Part shown: piece after piece, positions 38,115 to 47,094 of the stretch | How positions within the stretch are numbered: position 1 is the first letter of the stretch | How the letters are laid out: each line of letters opens with the position of its first letter | From: Verminephrobacter eiseniae EF01-2 | GTDB taxonomy: Bacteria > Pseudomonadota > Gammaproteobacteria > Burkholderiales > Burkholderiaceae_C | Assembly (NCBI RefSeq): GCF_000015565.1 | Contig: NC_008786.1 | Location: 5,382,501 to 5,446,500 of the forward strand | Length of the DNA: 64,000 nucleotides | Direction of reading: 5' to 3' | Translations under genes and position numbers: made by a program | Notes under the pieces: model-generated | Databases searched by the model: none | The model's input: only the letters and a program-made list of their open reading frames with translations | Told to the model about the DNA's origin: nothing

Positions 38115-39818
38115 CTACGCGCCGCCATTGCCCTGGCACACGAGCCGCGCATGCATGCGTGCCAGGCGCGCCGGCAGGCTGCGCGCGTCGTGAACAGCGC
38201 AATAGTTGTGCCAGCCGAAGATGCGGCGCATGCAGGCATCGGCCGCGCTGTCCACTGCGATGCAGCCGGTGCGCACGCCGGCGGCGCGTGCTTCGGCCAC
38301 GGCCATGCGGGCGTCTTCGATCAGGTACTGCGGGTCGTGCACGTCGATGTCGGAGGGCGCGCCGTCGGTCACCAGCAATAGCGCGCGCTGCCCGGCCGGC
38401 TCCGTGCGCAGGTGCGCGCTGGCATGGCGCAGCGCGGCGCCGATGCGCGTGGAATAGCGCCCGCGCAGCGCGCCTATCATGGCGCGCTCGTTCGCCTGGA
38501 GCGGCTTGCCGAATTCGAGCAGGCGGTAGTAGTACACCTCGTTGCGCGTGTTGGACGAAAAGCCGTGGATCGCCAGCCGGTCTGCGCTGTTGCGCGCATT
38601 CGATGCGGCCAGCAGCAGTGCGGCCTGCTTTTCGATGTCGAGCAGCGAACAGGTCTGGCCCGGCCCCGGGTGGTTCACCGACTCCGACAGGTCGAGCAGC
38701 ACCAGCATGCTGGTCGCGCGCAGCACCTTGCCGGAGCGCATGAACAGGCGCGGATCAGGCCGCAGTCGCAGGCGCCGGTCGACCAGCGCCTCGATGGCCG
38801 CGTTCAGATCGACATCGTCGCCTTCCCACTGGCGGCGCAGCCGGCGCGTGCGCTCCAGGTGGCGCGCGCGTGGCAGCGCGGGCGGGGTGAGACGTTCGTC
38901 GTTCGCCGCCCTCTGTTCGCGCATCGACGAAAGGCCCTGCCATGCCGGCATCTTCTCGATCACCGTGCACCAGCCGGGCCGCAGGCGTTCCTGTTGGCGC
39001 TCCCATTCGGGGTAGCGGTAGCGGCCCAGTTCCAGTTCGGCGCCGCCTGCGGGGGACGGGCCGCTGCCGTCACCGGTGGCTTCGGCCGGCGGCGGCGGCC
39101 ATGCGCCCGAGGCTTGCAGCGCGATGGTGTCGTCCGGCGGCGTTTGGGCCGCGCCGAAATCCCAGAGGTAGCTGTTGTCGTCGCGCCAGGGCGCCGGCAC
39201 CGCGCAGTGCTGCGGGTCCAGGCGCACGCGCATCTGGCCGAGGTCGTTGGCGAGGATCGAGGCGATGGCGCGGAAGGCGGCGTAGTCCTCCAGCCCTGCG
39301 CGGGCCACGGTCGCGTCGAACAGGCGGCGCGCTTTGTTGACCCAGTGGTTGTCGTCCTGCCAGGCGGGCAGCATCAGCAGGCGGTCCATGCGCGCGATGA
39401 ATGCCGCAAAGCCCAGGTCGGACGCATCGGGCGGCGGCGCCAAAGCGTCGACGAACCAGCGCCGGACACCGGGGAAGTCGCGGCACAGCAGTTGTTCGAC
39501 CCGGGCGTCCTCGATGGCCGATGCCAGCGCGATGCCCATGGGCCCGAGCGGGCGTGCCGGCCTGGCGGGCGCCGAGTGCCGAAGATGCGCCGCCGCATGG
39601 GCGACCATCGCGCGGTGCAGTCGGGCGTCGCTGCCTTCGGGCAACAGCAGCCGCTTCGGCGTGAGCACGGCGCGCGCAAGCGGCGCGAGCGCGTTCAGCG
39701 GCAACCGGTTTGCGCTGCCCGGCACGGTGGCCAGCGGCTGCACCGCCATGTCGACACCGGCCAGCCCGCGCGCCAGCAGGCCCAGCGCGTCAAAGGTGAG
39801 GGCGTGGCCGTGGCTCAT
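38115..39818 (-). CDS. NorD/CbbO-like von Willebrand A-domain protein
   Basis: This 567-aa protein ends in a VWA domain with an intact MIDAS-type metal site (VLLDLSES ... LVTDGAPSDIDVHD). Long N-terminal helical regions match NorD/CbbO proteins, which act with MoxR-type ATPases to insert cofactors or activate enzymes. It overlaps the ATPase gene by 4 bp (ATGA). Its place between amidase and amiC suggests it helps activate the amidase or transporter; that is inference. Confidence 0.82.
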   Translation of the reverse strand: MSHGHALTFDALGLLARGLAGVDMAVQPLATVPGSANRLPLNALAPLARAVLTPKRLLLPEGSDARLHRAMVAHAAAHLRHSAPARPARPLGPMGIALASAIEDARVEQLLCRDFPGVRRWFVDALAPPPDASDLGFAAFIARMDRLLMLPAWQDDNHWVNKARRLFDATVARAGLEDYAAFRAIASILANDLGQMRVRLDPQHCAVPAPWRDDNSYLWDFGAAQTPPDDTIALQASGAWPPPPAEATGDGSGPSPAGGAELELGRYRYPEWERQQERLRPGWCTVIEKMPAWQGLSSMREQRAANDERLTPPALPRARHLERTRRLRRQWEGDDVDLNAAIEALVDRRLRLRPDPRLFMRSGKVLRATSMLVLLDLSESVNHPGPGQTCSLLDIEKQAALLLAASNARNSADRLAIHGFSSNTRNEVYYYRLLEFGKPLQANERAMIGALRGRYSTRIGAALRHASAHLRTEPAGQRALLLVTDGAPSDIDVHDPQYLIEDARMAVAEARAAGVRTGCIAVDSAADACMRRIFGWHNYCAVHDARSLPARLARMHARLVCQGNGGA

Positions 39819-40633
39819 TCGAACTGCGCGGCGACGAAGCCCTGCAGCGCGCTGGCCATGTCAGGGTCATCGGTGAGCGCGCGTGCCATCGTCATGTCGC
39901 AACTGTCGCGTGGCGACACGCCATCGCGGATCAACAAGCCGGCGTAGATCAACATGCGCGTCGATATGCCTTCGTCGAGCCCGCGCTGCCTGAGCGCGCG
40001 CGAACAGCGCGCAATCGCCACCAGTTTCGCGGCCAGGTCGGTTCCGACCCCGGCCTCATGCGCGACGATCTCCGCTTCGAGGCCGCTGTCGGGGTAGTCG
40101 AACTCCAGCGCCGCGAAGCGCTGCCGTGTCGAAGGCTTCATGTCCTTCGCGCTGCTCTGGTAGCCGGGGTTGTACGACACCACCAGTTGGAAGTCGGGGT
40201 GCGCGCGCACCAGTTCGCCCTTCTTGTCGAGCGGCAGGATGCGGCGCGCGTCTGTCAGCGGGTGGATCACCACCGTCGTGTCCTGCCGCGCCTCGACCAC
40301 CTCGTCGAGGTAGCAGATGCCGCCGTGGCGCACCGCCAGTGTCAGCGGGCCGTCATGCCAGGCCGTGCCATTGGCGTCGAGCAGATAGCGCCCGACGAGG
40401 TCGGAGGCCGTCATGTCTTCGTTGCACGCCAGCGTGACCAGTGGCCGCCCGAGCGACCACGCCATGTGCTCGACGAAGCGGGTCTTGCCACAGCCGGTCG
40501 GGCCTTTGAGGATCAGCGGCATGCGGTGGCGGTACGCCTGCTCGTAGAGCGCCACCTCATTGCCCGCAGGCCGGTAGAAAGGCTCGCGGTCGATGCGGTA
40601 GCTGGCAAGCAGATCGGGGCTGGCGGCGTTCAT
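39815..40633 (-). CDS. CbbQ/NirQ/NorQ-type AAA+ ATPase
   Basis: This 272-aa MoxR-family ATPase has Walker A (LKGPTGCGKTRFVEHM), Walker B (GGICYLDEVVEAR), the sensor region (FQLVVSYNPGYQ) and a C-terminal CbbQ-type lid. Such ATPases form hexamers that work with a VWA partner, here the next gene. In Pseudomonas amidase operons a different ATPase (AmiB) occupies a comparable place. A chaperone for amiE is plausible but unproven. Confidence 0.87.
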   Translation of the reverse strand: MNAASPDLLASYRIDREPFYRPAGNEVALYEQAYRHRMPLILKGPTGCGKTRFVEHMAWSLGRPLVTLACNEDMTASDLVGRYLLDANGTAWHDGPLTLAVRHGGICYLDEVVEARQDTTVVIHPLTDARRILPLDKKGELVRAHPDFQLVVSYNPGYQSSAKDMKPSTRQRFAALEFDYPDSGLEAEIVAHEAGVGTDLAAKLVAIARCSRALRQRGLDEGISTRMLIYAGLLIRDGVSPRDSCDMTMARALTDDPDMASALQGFVAAQFE

Positions 40634-40705
40634 GGCGTGGCAAGCAGTTCCCTGGGGGCGGTCAAGCAGGTGTTTCCGTAGTCCATGGATCGATCGCGCC
40701 GGGGT

Positions 40706-41743
40706 TCAGCGGTGCCTGGCCGGCTCGTTCGGCAGGCCATCGATCGGGCACTCGGGCGTGCCGACCGTGGTGCGCGTGAACGACTCCACCATCTGGCGCG
40801 TGCCCTCGGGGTCGTTGATCCACTGCGTGTAGAAGTCGTAGGGGCAGGCCGCCAGGCCCTTGTCGCCGTCGCCCGAATGGATGGTGCCGGTGTAGCCCCG
40901 GTGCACGAGTTTGAACAGGTGGTTCTGCGACTGGCCGTTCTTGCGCGCATCGCGGATCAGGCCCATCGAGAGTTCGGCGTAGTTGATGCCCATCTCTTCC
41001 TCGCCGCATTCGCCGAGCGTGCGGCCGTCGAAGCCGATCAGCGCCGAGTGGCCGAAGTACGAGTACACGCCATCGAAACCGGCCGCGTTGGCCACCGCCA
41101 CATAGGTGTTGTTCATGAAGGCCATGGCCTTGGACACCAGAATCTGCTGCTCCTTGGCCGGGTACATGTAGCCCTGGCAGCGGATGATGAGCTCGGCGCC
41201 GCGCATCGCGCAGTCGCGCCAGATCTCGGGGTAGTTGCCGTCGTCGCAGATGATCAGACTCATCTTCATGCCCTTGGGGCCTTCGCTGACGTAGGTGCAG
41301 TTGCCCGGATACCAGCCTTCGATGGGCACCCACGGCATGATCTTGCGGTACTTCTGCACGATCTCGCCCTTGTCGTTCATCAGGATCAGCGTGTTGTACG
41401 GCGCCTTGTTCGGGTGCTCTTCATGGCGCTCGCCGGTCAGCGAGAACACGCCCCAGACGCTGGCGCGGCGGCAGGCGTGCGCGAAGATCGCCGTTTCTTC
41501 GCCGGGCACGGTGGCGGCGGTGTCGTACATCTCCTTGGCGTCGTACATGATTCCGTGCGTGGAGTACTCCGGAAAGATCACCAGGTCCATGCCCGGCAGG
41601 CCTTTTTTCATGCCGACCAGCATCTCGCCGATCTTGCGGGCGTTGTCCAGCACCTCGGCCCTGGTGTGCAGGCGGGGCATCTTGTAGTTGACGACCGCGA
41701 CGCCGACGCAATCGTTGCTGCTCGAAATATCACCATGTCTCAT
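40706..41743 (-). CDS. amiE: Aliphatic amidase
   Basis: This 345-aa nitrilase-superfamily enzyme hydrolyses short aliphatic amides to acid and ammonia. The catalytic triad falls at the numbering known for AmiE: Glu59 (IFPEYSTHG), Lys134 (KYRKIMPW) and Cys166 ([11 protein letters not shown]). It follows urtE, so transport and hydrolysis are co-transcribed. Its ammonia and carboxylate products link to formate dehydrogenase elsewhere in the window if formamide is used. Confidence 0.95.
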   Translation of the reverse strand: MRHGDISSSNDCVGVAVVNYKMPRLHTRAEVLDNARKIGEMLVGMKKGLPGMDLVIFPEYSTHGIMYDAKEMYDTAATVPGEETAIFAHACRRASVWGVFSLTGERHEEHPNKAPYNTLILMNDKGEIVQKYRKIMPWVPIEGWYPGNCTYVSEGPKGMKMSLIICDDGNYPEIWRDCAMRGAELIIRCQGYMYPAKEQQILVSKAMAFMNNTYVAVANAAGFDGVYSYFGHSALIGFDGRTLGECGEEEMGINYAELSMGLIRDARKNGQSQNHLFKLVHRGYTGTIHSGDGDKGLAACPYDFYTQWINDPEGTRQMVESFTRTTVGTPECPIDGLPNEPARHR

Positions 41744-41785
41744 GACGCTGCTCCTGAAAGGGTGGTTGGGAAAAAATGCAAGGGG

Positions 41786-42475
41786 TCACACGGTCAGGAA
41801 GGACCTGACCTTGTCCTGGTCGAGGTTTGAGCGCGCTGCGTCGTGCACGATGCGTCCGCGGTCGATGACGAGAAAGCGGTCGGCCAGGTCGAGCGCGAAG
41901 CTCAGCACCTGCTCCGACACCACGATGGCAAAGCCGCGCTCGGCGCGCAGCAGGTTCAGCGTCTGCGCGATCTCCTCGATGATCGAAGGCTGGAGGCCCT
42001 CGGTCGGCTCATCGAGGATCAGCACCCGGGGCCTGGAGATCAGCGCGCGCGCCAGCGCCAGCATCTGCTGCTGGCCGCCCGAGAGGTTGCCGGCGCGGCG
42101 CTGTTTCATGTCCTCGAGCACGGGAAAGAAGCGGTAGATGTCATCGGGCACCGTGCGATGCCCCGACTTCGCTGCGCCCGAGAGGATGTTCTGCTCCACC
42201 GTCAGCAGCGGAAACACCATGCGCCCCTGCGGCACGAAGGCCAGGCCCTGCGCCACACGCTGGTAGCTCGGCAGCTTCGTGATGTCGGCGCCGTCCAGGC
42301 GGATGCTGCCGGCGCGCGCGGGCAAGAGGCCGATGAGCGATTTCAGCAGCGTGGTCTTGCCCATGCCGTTGCGCCCCATGATGGCGAGCGCCTCGTTCGG
42401 CGCGACACGCAGCGACAAATCGCGGATGACATTCGACTCGCCGTAGGCGACGTTCAGTTCGCAGACTTCGAGCAT
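41786..42475 (-). CDS. urtE: Urea/amide ABC transporter ATPase UrtE
   Basis: This 229-aa LivF-like ATPase has Walker A (GRNGMGKTTL), signature LSGGQQQ and Walker B (LILDEPTEGL). I start at the ATG at 42475, which has AGGAG 9 nt upstream; an ATG at 42484 directly abuts that site and is less likely. It starts 14 bp after urtD. Followed by amiE in the same direction. Confidence 0.9.
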   Translation of the reverse strand: MLEVCELNVAYGESNVIRDLSLRVAPNEALAIMGRNGMGKTTLLKSLIGLLPARAGSIRLDGADITKLPSYQRVAQGLAFVPQGRMVFPLLTVEQNILSGAAKSGHRTVPDDIYRFFPVLEDMKQRRAGNLSGGQQQMLALARALISRPRVLILDEPTEGLQPSIIEEIAQTLNLLRAERGFAIVVSEQVLSFALDLADRFLVIDRGRIVHDAARSNLDQDKVRSFLTV

Positions 42476-42489
42476 CTTTGCCATCTCCT

Positions 42490-43290
42490 TCAATGGCCGA
42501 GGTACACGGCGATCACGCGCGGGTCGGCCTGCACCTCGGCCGCCGTGCCTTCGCTCAGCAACCGGCCCTGGTGCAGCACCGTCACACGGTGCGCGATGCG
42601 TTTGACGAAATCCATGTCGTGCTCGATCACCACCACCGACTTGCCGGCCGAGATGCGCCGCAGCAGGTCGCCGGTCTGCTCGCGCTCGCGCGCGCTCATG
42701 CCGGCGACCGGTTCGTCGAGCAGCAGTAGTTCCGGCTCCTGCATCAGCAGCATTCCGATCTCCAGCCATTGCTTTTGGCCATGGCTGAGTTGTCCGGCGC
42801 GGTCGCCGATGCGCTCGCTCAGAAAGACCTGCCCGGCCATCGCATCGATGCGCGCGCGCAGTGCCGGCGTGCGGCGAAAGCCCAGCGACTGCAGCAGGCC
42901 GTGCATGCGCGGCAGCGAGAGCTCGAAGTTCTCCAACACCGTGAGGTCCTCATAGACCGAGGGCGTCTGGAACTTGCGGCCCACGCCGGTGCGCACGATC
43001 TCATACTCGTTCAGGCGGCCGAGGTCCTGGCCGTTGAACAGCACCCGGCCCGCGCTCGGCCGGGTCTTGCCGCAGATCATGTCCAGCAGCGTGGTCTTGC
43101 CCGCGCCGTTCGGGCCGATGATCACGCGCAGCTCGTTGCGCTCGACCGAGAGGCTCAGGCCGTCCACGGCCTTGAACCCGTCGAAGGAGACCGTGAGCCC
43201 CTCGACACGCAGAATCTGCTCGTTCGCATCGGCGAACCCCGCAGCCGCCTGCGGCAAGCTGCCGCCGGGCATGGCCAGCGCGATGCTCAT
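42490..43290 (-). CDS. urtD: Urea/amide ABC transporter ATPase UrtD
   Basis: This 266-aa LivG-like ATPase has Walker A (GPNGAGKTTL), the unusual signature LSHGQKQWLEIG typical of UrtD, and Walker B (LLLLDEPVAG). The start is the ATG at 43290, overlapping the urtC stop (ATGA); an upstream ATG at 43311 would add seven residues. Confidence 0.9.
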   Translation of the reverse strand: MSIALAMPGGSLPQAAAGFADANEQILRVEGLTVSFDGFKAVDGLSLSVERNELRVIIGPNGAGKTTLLDMICGKTRPSAGRVLFNGQDLGRLNEYEIVRTGVGRKFQTPSVYEDLTVLENFELSLPRMHGLLQSLGFRRTPALRARIDAMAGQVFLSERIGDRAGQLSHGQKQWLEIGMLLMQEPELLLLDEPVAGMSAREREQTGDLLRRISAGKSVVVIEHDMDFVKRIAHRVTVLHQGRLLSEGTAAEVQADPRVIAVYLGH

Positions 43291-44342
43291 GGCGCGGCCT
43301 GCGCGCTGCATCTACGCAGCAACGTCCGGCCCAGGCCGGCAAGGCCGTTCGGCATGGCCCAGACCACGAGGATGAAGACGGCACCCAGGAAGTACAGCCA
43401 GCCTTCGGGAAAAGTCTCCGACAGGTACGACTTGAGAAAACCGATCAGCAGCGCGCCGATCACCGCGCCCGGAATCGACAGCCGCCCGCCGACCGCCGCA
43501 TAGATCACCATCTCCACCGAAGCGACCACGCCGATCACGCCCGGCGCGATCAACCCCACCTGCAGGCTGTAGAAGGCGCCCCCGATGGCCGACAGCACGG
43601 CGGCCAGCGCGAACACGAAGGCCTTCATGTGCGCCGTGTCGTAGCCGCTGAAGCGCACGCGGTCTTCCTTGTCGCGAATCGCGATCAGGATCTTGCCGAA
43701 GCGGCTGCGCACGATCACCAGCGACACGGCCATCACCAGCGCGATGGCCAGCACCTCGACGAAGTACATGACGCGCTTGGCATCGTCGCCGGTAATGTCC
43801 CGGCCCAGCAGCGTGCGGAAATCGGTGATGCCGTTGGCGCCGCCGGTCTCGCCCTGCTGGCCGACCACCACCACGGTGAGCGCCAGCGCCAGAGACAGCG
43901 TGACGATCGCGAAGTACACGCCGCTCACGCGCCGCTTGAAAATCGCGTAGGAAAACAGATACGCCAGCACGGCCGGAATCGCAAGGATGCCCGCGACAGT
44001 CCAGCCCAGCGAGTGAAATGGAATCCACCACCAGGGCAACTGCTCGACGCTGCTCCACACCATGAAGTCCGGCAGTTCGGGCGCCGAGGCTTCGAGCTTG
44101 AGGAACATGGCCATCATGTAGCCGCCGAGGCCGAAGAACATGCCCTGGCCCAGGCTCAGCACGCCGCCGTAGCCCCAGGTCAGCACCACGCCGACCGCGA
44201 CGAACGCGAAAGCCAGGTACTTGCTCACGAGGTTCAGCCGGAAGGGGTCGAGCGTGGCCGGCAGCACGACGGCCAGTAGCAGCAGCACGGCGGCCATGCC
44301 GGCGAGATCGCCCTTGCGTTCAGCACAAAGCCGGTTGCGCAT
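43287..44342 (-). CDS. urtC: Urea/amide ABC transporter permease UrtC
   Basis: This 351-aa LivM-like permease has about ten hydrophobic helices and the family segments WGYGGVLSLGQGMFFGLGGY and GGRLSIPGAVIGALLIG. Its TGGANGITDF loop is typical of UrtC. ATG 44342 lies 4 bp after the urtB stop. Confidence 0.9.
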   Translation of the reverse strand: MRNRLCAERKGDLAGMAAVLLLLAVVLPATLDPFRLNLVSKYLAFAFVAVGVVLTWGYGGVLSLGQGMFFGLGGYMMAMFLKLEASAPELPDFMVWSSVEQLPWWWIPFHSLGWTVAGILAIPAVLAYLFSYAIFKRRVSGVYFAIVTLSLALALTVVVVGQQGETGGANGITDFRTLLGRDITGDDAKRVMYFVEVLAIALVMAVSLVIVRSRFGKILIAIRDKEDRVRFSGYDTAHMKAFVFALAAVLSAIGGAFYSLQVGLIAPGVIGVVASVEMVIYAAVGGRLSIPGAVIGALLIGFLKSYLSETFPEGWLYFLGAVFILVVWAMPNGLAGLGRTLLRRCSAQAAP

Positions 44343-44346
44343 GCCG

Positions 44347-45249
44347 TCAACCCCGCGACCGTATCGCGAACAGCCCGTTGGGCCGCAGGCACAGCACCGC
44401 AATCGCCAGCAGCAAAATCGTGGCCCTGGCCATCGAGCCGCTCATCAGGTACTCCAGCCAGGTCTGCGCCTGCGCGATGGCAAAGCCCGAAAGGGCCGTG
44501 CCGATCAGGCTTTGCACGCCGCCGAACACCACCACGATGAACGCGTCGACGATGTAGAGCTGGCCGGTGCCGGGGTTGGTCGAGCCGATCATCGTGAACA
44601 CCGCGCCCGCGATGCCCGCCAGGCCGCAACCGAGCGCGAAGGTCATCGCATCGACGCGGCGGGTGTCGATGCCCACCGCGCCGGCGATGGCGCGATTTTG
44701 CGTCACCGCGCGCACCTTCAGCCCCCACGGCGTGCGGTATAGCAGCAGGTACACGCCGATGGCGACGACGGCCGTCAGCCCGGCGATGAAGATGCGCGTC
44801 AGCGGCAACTGTATGCCCGCCGTCGGCTCCCACGCCCCCGCGAGCCACGAGGCCAGCGGCACGCTCACCTCCTGCGCGCCGAAGATGGAGCGGTAGGACT
44901 GCTGCAACATCAGGCTCAGGCCCCAGGTGGCCAGCAGCGTGTCCAGCGGCCGGTCGTAGAAAAAGCGGATGAAGCCGCGCTCGAGCAGATAGCCGAACGC
45001 GAAGGTCACGGCAAACGCGAACGGGATCGCGGCGAACAGGTACAGATCCATCCAGCCCGGCGCGAAGTGCCCGAAGAAACGCGCCGCCAGGTAGGTCATG
45101 TACGCGCCCAGCGCCATCAGCTCGCCGTGCGCCATGTTGATGACGCCCATCAGGCCGAACACGATGGCCAGCCCGATGGCCATCAGCAGCAAGATGGTGA
45201 ACAGGCTCACGCCGTTGAACATCTGCATCACCGCAATGTCGAAGTTCAT
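44347..45249 (-). CDS. urtB: Urea/amide ABC transporter permease UrtB
   Basis: This 300-aa LivH-like permease has the conserved FGLMGVINMAHGELMALGAY and GLSLMLQQSYRSIFGAQ, characteristic of UrtB. Multiple transmembrane helices span the protein. It begins 36 bp after urtA. Confidence 0.92.
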   Translation of the reverse strand: MNFDIAVMQMFNGVSLFTILLLMAIGLAIVFGLMGVINMAHGELMALGAYMTYLAARFFGHFAPGWMDLYLFAAIPFAFAVTFAFGYLLERGFIRFFYDRPLDTLLATWGLSLMLQQSYRSIFGAQEVSVPLASWLAGAWEPTAGIQLPLTRIFIAGLTAVVAIGVYLLLYRTPWGLKVRAVTQNRAIAGAVGIDTRRVDAMTFALGCGLAGIAGAVFTMIGSTNPGTGQLYIVDAFIVVVFGGVQSLIGTALSGFAIAQAQTWLEYLMSGSMARATILLLAIAVLCLRPNGLFAIRSRG

Positions 45250-45285
45250 GTCGCCTGCCGCTGGTTGCCGGTTTGCGCTGGGCCG

Positions 45286-46479
45286 TCAGACCTTGGGGAA
45301 GGGGTTGGGCTCGATCAGTCCGGACGATTCCCACACGATGTCGAACTGGCCATCGGGCCGCGCACGGCCCACGCGCACCTTCTTCCATACATGGTGGTTG
45401 CTGGCGTGCACGCGCACCGTGCCTTCGGGCGCTTCGATCTCCACGCCGGCCGCGGCGGCCGTGACCTTGTCGACATCGAACGACTTGGCCTTCTCGGCCG
45501 CCAGTTTCCACAGATACACGCAGTTGTAGGCCACCTCCATCGGGTCGCCGATCACGCGCTCCGACCCATACTTGGCCTTGAAGGCTTGCACAAACTTCTC
45601 GTTGGCCGGCGACTCGATGCTCTGAAAGTAGCCCATGCAGGCGTAGTAGCCGGCGGCGTTGTCTTTGCCGATGCCTTCGATCTCGTTTTCCGACACCACG
45701 GTCGACAGCAGCACCTGCCTGGCGCCATCGAGTCCCGCTGCGCGCAGTTGCTTGTAGAAGGCCACGTTGGAGCCGCCCACCACCGTGCTGTAGATGCAGT
45801 CGGGCCTGGCGGCCTTGATCTTGTTGATGATCGACGAGAACTCGGTGTGGCCCAGCGGCGCATATTCCTCACCCACCACCTTGCCGCCGGCCTTGGTGAT
45901 GGCCGGCTTGGCAATTTTGTTGCAGGTGCGCGGATAGATGTAGTCGGAGCCGACGAGGAAGAAGCTCTTGCCCTTCTCGCGCGCCATCCATTGGACCGCC
46001 GCGATCACCGACTGCGTGGCCTCCTGCGAGGGGTAGAACACGCGCTTGTCCTGCTCCTGGCCCTCGTAGTAGGTCGGGTAGAACAACAAGCCCTTGGCCT
46101 GGCTCAGCACCGGCAGCAGCGCCTTGCGCGAGGCCGAGGTGTAGCAGCCGATGATGGCCGCGACCTTGTCGCGCTCGAGCAGCTTGCGCGCCTTTTCGGC
46201 GAACACCGGGTTCTCGCTGGCGCCGTCTTCCACCACGGCCTCGATCTTCTTGCCCAGCACGCCGCCGGCGGCGTTGATCTGTTCGATGGCCAGTTTCTCG
46301 GCATCGACCAGCGCAGCCTCGGCGATGGCGATGGTGCCCGACAGCGAATGCAGCAGCCCGAGCTTGACGGTGGCACCGTCCTGCGCGGCGGCCAGCCTGG
46401 CGACACCGCCTGCGGCGCCCAGCACGATCATCGAGCCGCCGGTCTTGACGATCTGGCGGCGGTTGAAGGGGTTCGTCAT
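45286..46479 (-). CDS. urtA: Urea/amide ABC transporter substrate-binding protein UrtA
   Basis: This 397-aa periplasmic receptor has a twin-arginine-type signal (NRRQIVKTGGSMIVLGAAGG) and the UrtA-like core (LGLLHSLSGTIAIAEAALVD, GCYTSASRKALLPV, LFYPTYYEGQEQ). In this context it may bind short amides as well as or instead of urea. ATG 46479 has AAGGAA upstream. It is the first gene of the ten-gene cluster and lies ~190 bp behind a leader terminator. Confidence 0.92.
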   Translation of the reverse strand: MTNPFNRRQIVKTGGSMIVLGAAGGVARLAAAQDGATVKLGLLHSLSGTIAIAEAALVDAEKLAIEQINAAGGVLGKKIEAVVEDGASENPVFAEKARKLLERDKVAAIIGCYTSASRKALLPVLSQAKGLLFYPTYYEGQEQDKRVFYPSQEATQSVIAAVQWMAREKGKSFFLVGSDYIYPRTCNKIAKPAITKAGGKVVGEEYAPLGHTEFSSIINKIKAARPDCIYSTVVGGSNVAFYKQLRAAGLDGARQVLLSTVVSENEIEGIGKDNAAGYYACMGYFQSIESPANEKFVQAFKAKYGSERVIGDPMEVAYNCVYLWKLAAEKAKSFDVDKVTAAAAGVEIEAPEGTVRVHASNHHVWKKVRVGRARPDGQFDIVWESSGLIEPNPFPKV

Positions 46480-46672
46480 GTCAAATTCCTTTGCTCTGTG
46501 TGGGCGCTGGTCATCGGGAACATCCGATCTTCGAAGCCGCGCATCGGGCGCCTTCTCCCGCCGCATGGCCGCTGCAAACGAGCCTGGAACGCCACCGGTT
46601 TTCTTCGGGCAAAGCTGCGCCACTGGATGACGCGCATCCGTTTGGCAAGGGCTTCGATGCGACCGAGAAAAC

Positions 46673-46720
46673 AAAAAAGCCCGAACCGGTGTTGAAACCG
46701 ATTCGGGCTTTATTGCCCGA
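46673..46720 (-). terminator. Leader terminator with overlapping antiterminator hairpin
   Basis: Read on the minus strand, GCCCGAATCGGT (46708-46697), a 6-nt loop, ACCGGTTCGGGC (46690-46679) and six T form a strong intrinsic terminator 194 bp before urtA. Just upstream, TCGGGC-AATAAA-GCCCGA (46720-46703) forms a second hairpin that uses the terminator's 5' arm, so only one of the two can form. This is the arrangement expected for ANTAR-controlled antitermination. Confidence 0.75.
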
Positions 46721-46808
46721 CGCCTCGCTGGCAGCATTGGCAGCGGGTGTCGTATGACTGGTAACGATTGCTCGTTGGGGCGGATTCTTCTCAATTCAGC
46801 CCGGCATG

Positions 46809-46837
46809 AATATAAGCGTTTTCCCTAGTTGTCTAAA
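46809..46837 (-). promoter_or_regulatory. Candidate promoter of the urt-ami cluster
   Basis: On the minus strand, TTTAGA (46837-46832), a 17-bp spacer and TATATT (46814-46809) resemble sigma-70 -35 and -10 boxes. They lie about 90 bp before the leader terminator. Confidence 0.4.
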
Positions 46838-47094
46838 GTGCAAAATATGTACATAAGGCGCTCGATGCGCTGACGATCGGCCCGTCGCGCTGCCCGGTTG
46901 CCGCCCAGCCAGGCCATCGCCATTTTCGGCCCGACTCCGACCCGACTCCGGCCCGACCCCAGCGTATTCCCCGGCGGATGCGACTCTCGCTTGCATACCC
47001 GGCAACCGACGGCAGCGCGCCAGCTTGTCCGGCACCAGCACCAGCACCAGCAGCCAGGCGCAGGCGGTGTGTTTGCGCCAATGTCGTCATGTCG
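46838..47094. other. Gap between threonine dehydratase and the urt-ami leader
   Basis: With the leader, 46480-47094 holds 615 bp without a gene. This part is C-rich on the plus strand, with loose repeats of CCCGACTCCG type near 46930-46960. No coding sequence or RNA gene was recognised. Confidence 0.4.

Noticed and set aside
45067-46695. 542-codon plus-strand open frame opposite urtB and urtA
   Set aside because: Antisense shadow of strongly supported transporter genes.
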